A model generated the notes under the pieces. The model made no database searches. It was given only the letters and a program-made list of their open reading frames with translations, and was not told the origin of the DNA. DNA of 26,532 nt from Spirochaetales bacterium (GTDB lineage Bacteria; Spirochaetota; Spirochaetia; DSM-27196; SLST01), in contig DAOWMR010000004.1 of assembly GCA_030642995.1 (NCBI GenBank), positions 1 to 26,532 on the forward strand. Reading direction: 5' to 3'. Shown one piece after another: positions 24,507 to 26,532 of the stretch. A program made the position numbers and the translations under genes. Each line of letters begins with the position of its first letter. The first letter of the stretch is position 1.

Positions 24507-24555
24507 CCGGCAACCTAACGGTTGGGCCGGTTCCTCACGGAGCCGGTCTTTTTTT
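24507..24555 (+). terminator. Intrinsic terminator with overlapping alternative hairpin
   Basis: The terminator GGCCGGTTCC-TCAC-GGAGCCGGTC (24525-24548, ten pairs including wobbles) is followed by seven T (24549-24555). An upstream hairpin, CCGG-CAACC-TAAC-GGTTG with CCGG after a GG bulge (24507-24530), uses the same CCGG (24527-24530) as the left arm of the terminator, so the two cannot form together. It may end the envelope operon, regulate the dehydrogenase, or both. The remaining stretch to 24654 has a further CGGCTC/GAGCCG hairpin and no gene. Confidence 0.8.
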
Positions 24556-24654
24556 ACAGGCACCACCTGTGACCGACCGCCGGCTCCGGATTGAGCCGCA
24601 CCGTTCTCCGGCCGCAAGACCTGCTGCCTCATATCAACACAATCAGGAGTCATG

Positions 24655-25800
24655 ATGTTCGACTTTGAATTTCACAATCCAACGCGGATCATTTTCGGGA
24701 AAGGAAAAGAATCTGCCATCGGTGCAGAGCTTCGGCGAGGCAAGATCAGGAAGGTTCTCCTGGTGTACGGATCGTCCTCAACCAAACGCACCGGCCTTCT
24801 GGATCGGGTTCTCGGTCACCTGAGCGAAAGCTCCATTCAGGTTGTGCAGTATGGCGGCGTGGTGTCAAATCCTCTCCTCTCGCACACCCGCCGAGGCGTG
24901 GAGATCGCAAAGAGCGAAAAAGTGGATGCGGTGCTGGCGGTCGGCGGCGGTTCGGTCCTCGACGAGGGCAAGGCAATCGCCGTTGGTGCTCTGGCGGACG
25001 ATGATATCTGGAACTACTTCATCAACAAGAACCCGGAGGCGGCGCTGCCGATTTACGCGATTCTGACATTGGCCGCGACCGGGAGCGAGATGAACGGCAC
25101 AGCCGTTGTGACGAACGAAGAAACCAAACAGAAATACCCCATCAAGTCGCCTGCTATCTATCCGACGGTGTCCATCCTCAATCCGGAACTTACCTTCACC
25201 GTTCCCCCTGACTACTCTGCATACGCAGCCGTTGACGCAATTGCACACGTGATTGAAGGGTATTTCTCCAAGGCTGCGGGCCCGGTGCTCCAGGACCGAT
25301 TTGTGGAAAGCATCATCAAGACCGTCATGGAGACCTCCAGGATTTTCATGGTGGAACCCGATAACTACAACGCACGCGCGGAGTTCATGTGGGCGGCAAC
25401 ACTCGCGCTGAACGGCCTCACGCTGACCGGTGTCGAGGGATTCAGTTTTCCAAATCACATGATTGAGCACTCACTGAGCGCGATCTACAACATAGCGCAC
25501 GGTGCCGGTCTTGCGATTGTCATCCCGGCCTGGATGAAATGGTATTCGCGGAATCACGCCGGGCAATTCGAGCGCTTCTCTCAAGAAATCTTCGGGCTGT
25601 CCGGGGTCGGGGCAGGGATTGAGGCCCTTGAACAGTGGTATCGGGGATTGAAGGTTCCCGTTCGCCTCGGCGACGCAAACATTCCCGCGACCGACATCGA
25701 CATGATCGCAGCCAATGCTCATGAACTTGGAGTCAGGTGGGGGATCGGCGACGAGTACCCGGTGTCGGCAATTGTCGAGATCCTCAAATTCGCGGTCTAG
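24655..25800 (+). CDS. Iron-containing alcohol dehydrogenase, BDH/YqhD type
   Basis: NAD(P)H-dependent reduction of aldehydes or oxidation of alcohols in the cytoplasm; substrate unknown. The 381 residues have the Rossmann-like N-terminal domain with GGGSVLDEGKAIAVG near 97-111 and the family Thr-rich ATGSEMNG near 141. Metal ligands correspond to those of E. coli YqhD: D194, H198 (AVDAIAHVIEGYF), H268 (FPNHMIEH) and H282 (IAHGAGLA). I prefer the second ATG (24655), because AGGAG (24645-24649) is five bases from it but only two from the first ATG (24652). It stands alone behind a leader with a terminator. Confidence 0.93.
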   Translation: MFDFEFHNPTRIIFGKGKESAIGAELRRGKIRKVLLVYGSSSTKRTGLLDRVLGHLSESSIQVVQYGGVVSNPLLSHTRRGVEIAKSEKVDAVLAVGGGSVLDEGKAIAVGALADDDIWNYFINKNPEAALPIYAILTLAATGSEMNGTAVVTNEETKQKYPIKSPAIYPTVSILNPELTFTVPPDYSAYAAVDAIAHVIEGYFSKAAGPVLQDRFVESIIKTVMETSRIFMVEPDNYNARAEFMWAATLALNGLTLTGVEGFSFPNHMIEHSLSAIYNIAHGAGLAIVIPAWMKWYSRNHAGQFERFSQEIFGLSGVGAGIEALEQWYRGLKVPVRLGDANIPATDIDMIAANAHELGVRWGIGDEYPVSAIVEILKFAV

Positions 25801-25809
25801 ACTTCGTCT

Positions 25810-25857
25810 GTTGCTGCGTGAACAATCTTGTTGTTGCGGAGAACAATCCCGTTGTTG
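25810..25857 (+). repeat. Tandem palindromic repeats upstream of the penicillin-binding protein gene
   Basis: AACAATCTTGTTGTTG (25821-25836) and AACAATCCCGTTGTTG (25842-25857) match at 14 of 16 positions, and each is an imperfect palindrome (AACAA-N5-TTGTT). They are 21 bases apart, about two helical turns, and the second runs into the -35 box. A partial third copy (GTTGCTGCG) lies at 25810-25818. Confidence 0.8.
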
Positions 25858-25883
25858 ACAGAGCTCCGGGCGGTTCGTAACCT
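25855..25883 (+). promoter_or_regulatory. Promoter of the penicillin-binding protein gene
   Basis: Perfect TTGACA (25855-25860), 17-base spacer, TAACCT (25878-25883). The -10 box ends six bases before the ATG, so transcription would begin at or next to the start codon; no ribosome site is present. The -35 overlaps the second tandem repeat. Confidence 0.6.
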
Positions 25884-25889
25884 GTCGTC

Positions 25890-26532
25890 ATGCGAATAGA
25901 CCGCAGACGCCGAGTCGTGCTGGCTACGCTCATCTCGCTCACCGTTGTGCTCGCGGTGGCGATTGGGGTGACCGTGGGCATCGCTGTTGCGTCGGTGAAC
26001 AATATACATGAGATCGGTCGCTCAACAGAAACCGACTCCGCCCTCCCCTCTGTCCTTCTGGACCGTAACGGAAGGACCATCACCGAGTTGTTCAGCGACG
26101 AGAAGCGAACGCTCGTATCGATTGAGAACCTACCCAGGCACCTCATCTACGCCCTCATCACCAGAGAGGACCAGGCCTTCTTTGAACACGGTGGATTCAG
26201 CCTCTGGAACATGACTCGGGCCGCGGTGAATATCGGCTTGAACTTCGTCTCCGGCGGCCGCGCCGGGTACTTCTCGGGGGCGAGCACGCTTACGCAGCAG
26301 CTCGCAAAAATGATGTACACCGACCAGAGTCTGACCATCTCCCGAAAAGTGAAGGAGCTGTGGTGGGCTCTCCAACTGGAACGACACCTGACGAAGTACG
26401 AAATCCTCGAGGAGTATTTGAACCGGATGTCCTTTGGGCACGGCGCCTACGGCATTGAGGCGGCGAGCCAGTTTTACTTTGCCCACAGCGCCGCCGAGCT
26501 CACGATAGCGGAGTCCGTCCTATTGGTACTTC
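25890..26532 (+). CDS. Class A penicillin-binding protein (peptidoglycan glycosyltransferase, GT51), N-terminal part
   Basis: Only the first 214 codons lie in the window. A basic N-terminus and a transmembrane helix (about 9-35) are followed by a linker (VLLDRNGRTITELFSDEKR) and the GT51 glycosyltransferase domain: the catalytic Glu in ALITREDQAFFEHGGF, the GGRAG.FSGASTLTQQLAKMMY block, SRKVKELWWALQLERHLTKYEILEEYLNRMSFGHGAYGIEAASQFYF. It probably continues into a transpeptidase domain past the edge, which cannot be checked here; a monofunctional glycosyltransferase is possible. The enzyme polymerises glycan strands in the periplasm. The ATG at 25890 has no Shine-Dalgarno sequence, and a promoter lies immediately upstream. 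Confidence 0.93.
   Translation, partial: MRIDRRRRVVLATLISLTVVLAVAIGVTVGIAVASVNNIHEIGRSTETDSALPSVLLDRNGRTITELFSDEKRTLVSIENLPRHLIYALITREDQAFFEHGGFSLWNMTRAAVNIGLNFVSGGRAGYFSGASTLTQQLAKMMYTDQSLTISRKVKELWWALQLERHLTKYEILEEYLNRMSFGHGAYGIEAASQFYFAHSAAELTIAESVLLVL

Noticed and set aside
24507..24548. Guanidine-II (mini-ykkC) riboswitch, suggested by two hairpins each with an ACGG sequence
   Set aside because: The ACGG bases are not the tetraloops: in both hairpins the best pairing puts TAAC or TCAC in the loop and the GG in the stem. The downstream gene is not a known guanidine gene.

Overview
The window looks like a chromosomal segment of a free-living spirochaete (order Spirochaetales or a close relative). 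This is inferred from gene content rather than from a marker gene. Supporting features are flagellar rod genes, a small RpoS-like sigma factor, a CHASE2 adenylate cyclase beside a FecR-like protein, a cyclic-nucleotide-domain/TPR protein, an MCE lipid transporter of a double-membrane cell and a moderately high G+C content. Nothing resembles a prophage, insertion sequence or CRISPR array. Genes are dense, no gene-free gap exceeds 300 bases, and no broken gene was seen.

Left part (1-7235): the edge holds partial nadC (minus), divergent from nadA (plus), which gives two NAD synthesis steps. nadA converges on carAB (minus). Just upstream of carA lie tRNA-Glu(CTC) and tRNA-Gln(CTG) behind a clear promoter, with a strong intrinsic terminator squeezed between the tRNAs and carA. 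Next is apt (purine salvage).

7262-13003, all minus strand: CHASE2 adenylate cyclase, FecR-like exported protein, tsaD (tRNA t6A), a membrane-anchored divergent polysaccharide deacetylase, and an RpoS-like sigma factor. The sigma gene carries a near-consensus sigma-54 -24/-12 promoter. This is the same wiring as the Borrelia RpoN-RpoS cascade and is the most interesting observation in the window.

13220-17738, all minus strand: flgF-flgG-flgJ (flagellar rod) behind a sigma-28-like promoter, then tRNA-Thr(CGT), a small membrane protein, a CRP-family regulator with an intact cAMP pocket, and a cyclic-nucleotide-domain/TPR protein whose pocket is degenerate. Together with the cyclase, the window holds both a maker and a likely reader of cAMP.

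17839-24434, all plus strand: PHP phosphoesterase, MlaE-type permease, MlaF-type ATPase, MlaD-type MCE protein, TPR lipoprotein, M23 peptidase and a PEGA-like exported protein. This is an envelope-maintenance cluster. It is followed by a leader with a terminator and a competing hairpin, an iron-type alcohol dehydrogenase (BDH/YqhD type), and the start of a class A penicillin-binding protein whose promoter overlaps tandem palindromic repeats. Several genes on this strand have a -10-like box 6-9 bases before the start codon, and three of them lack a ribosome binding site, which suggests leaderless mRNAs.
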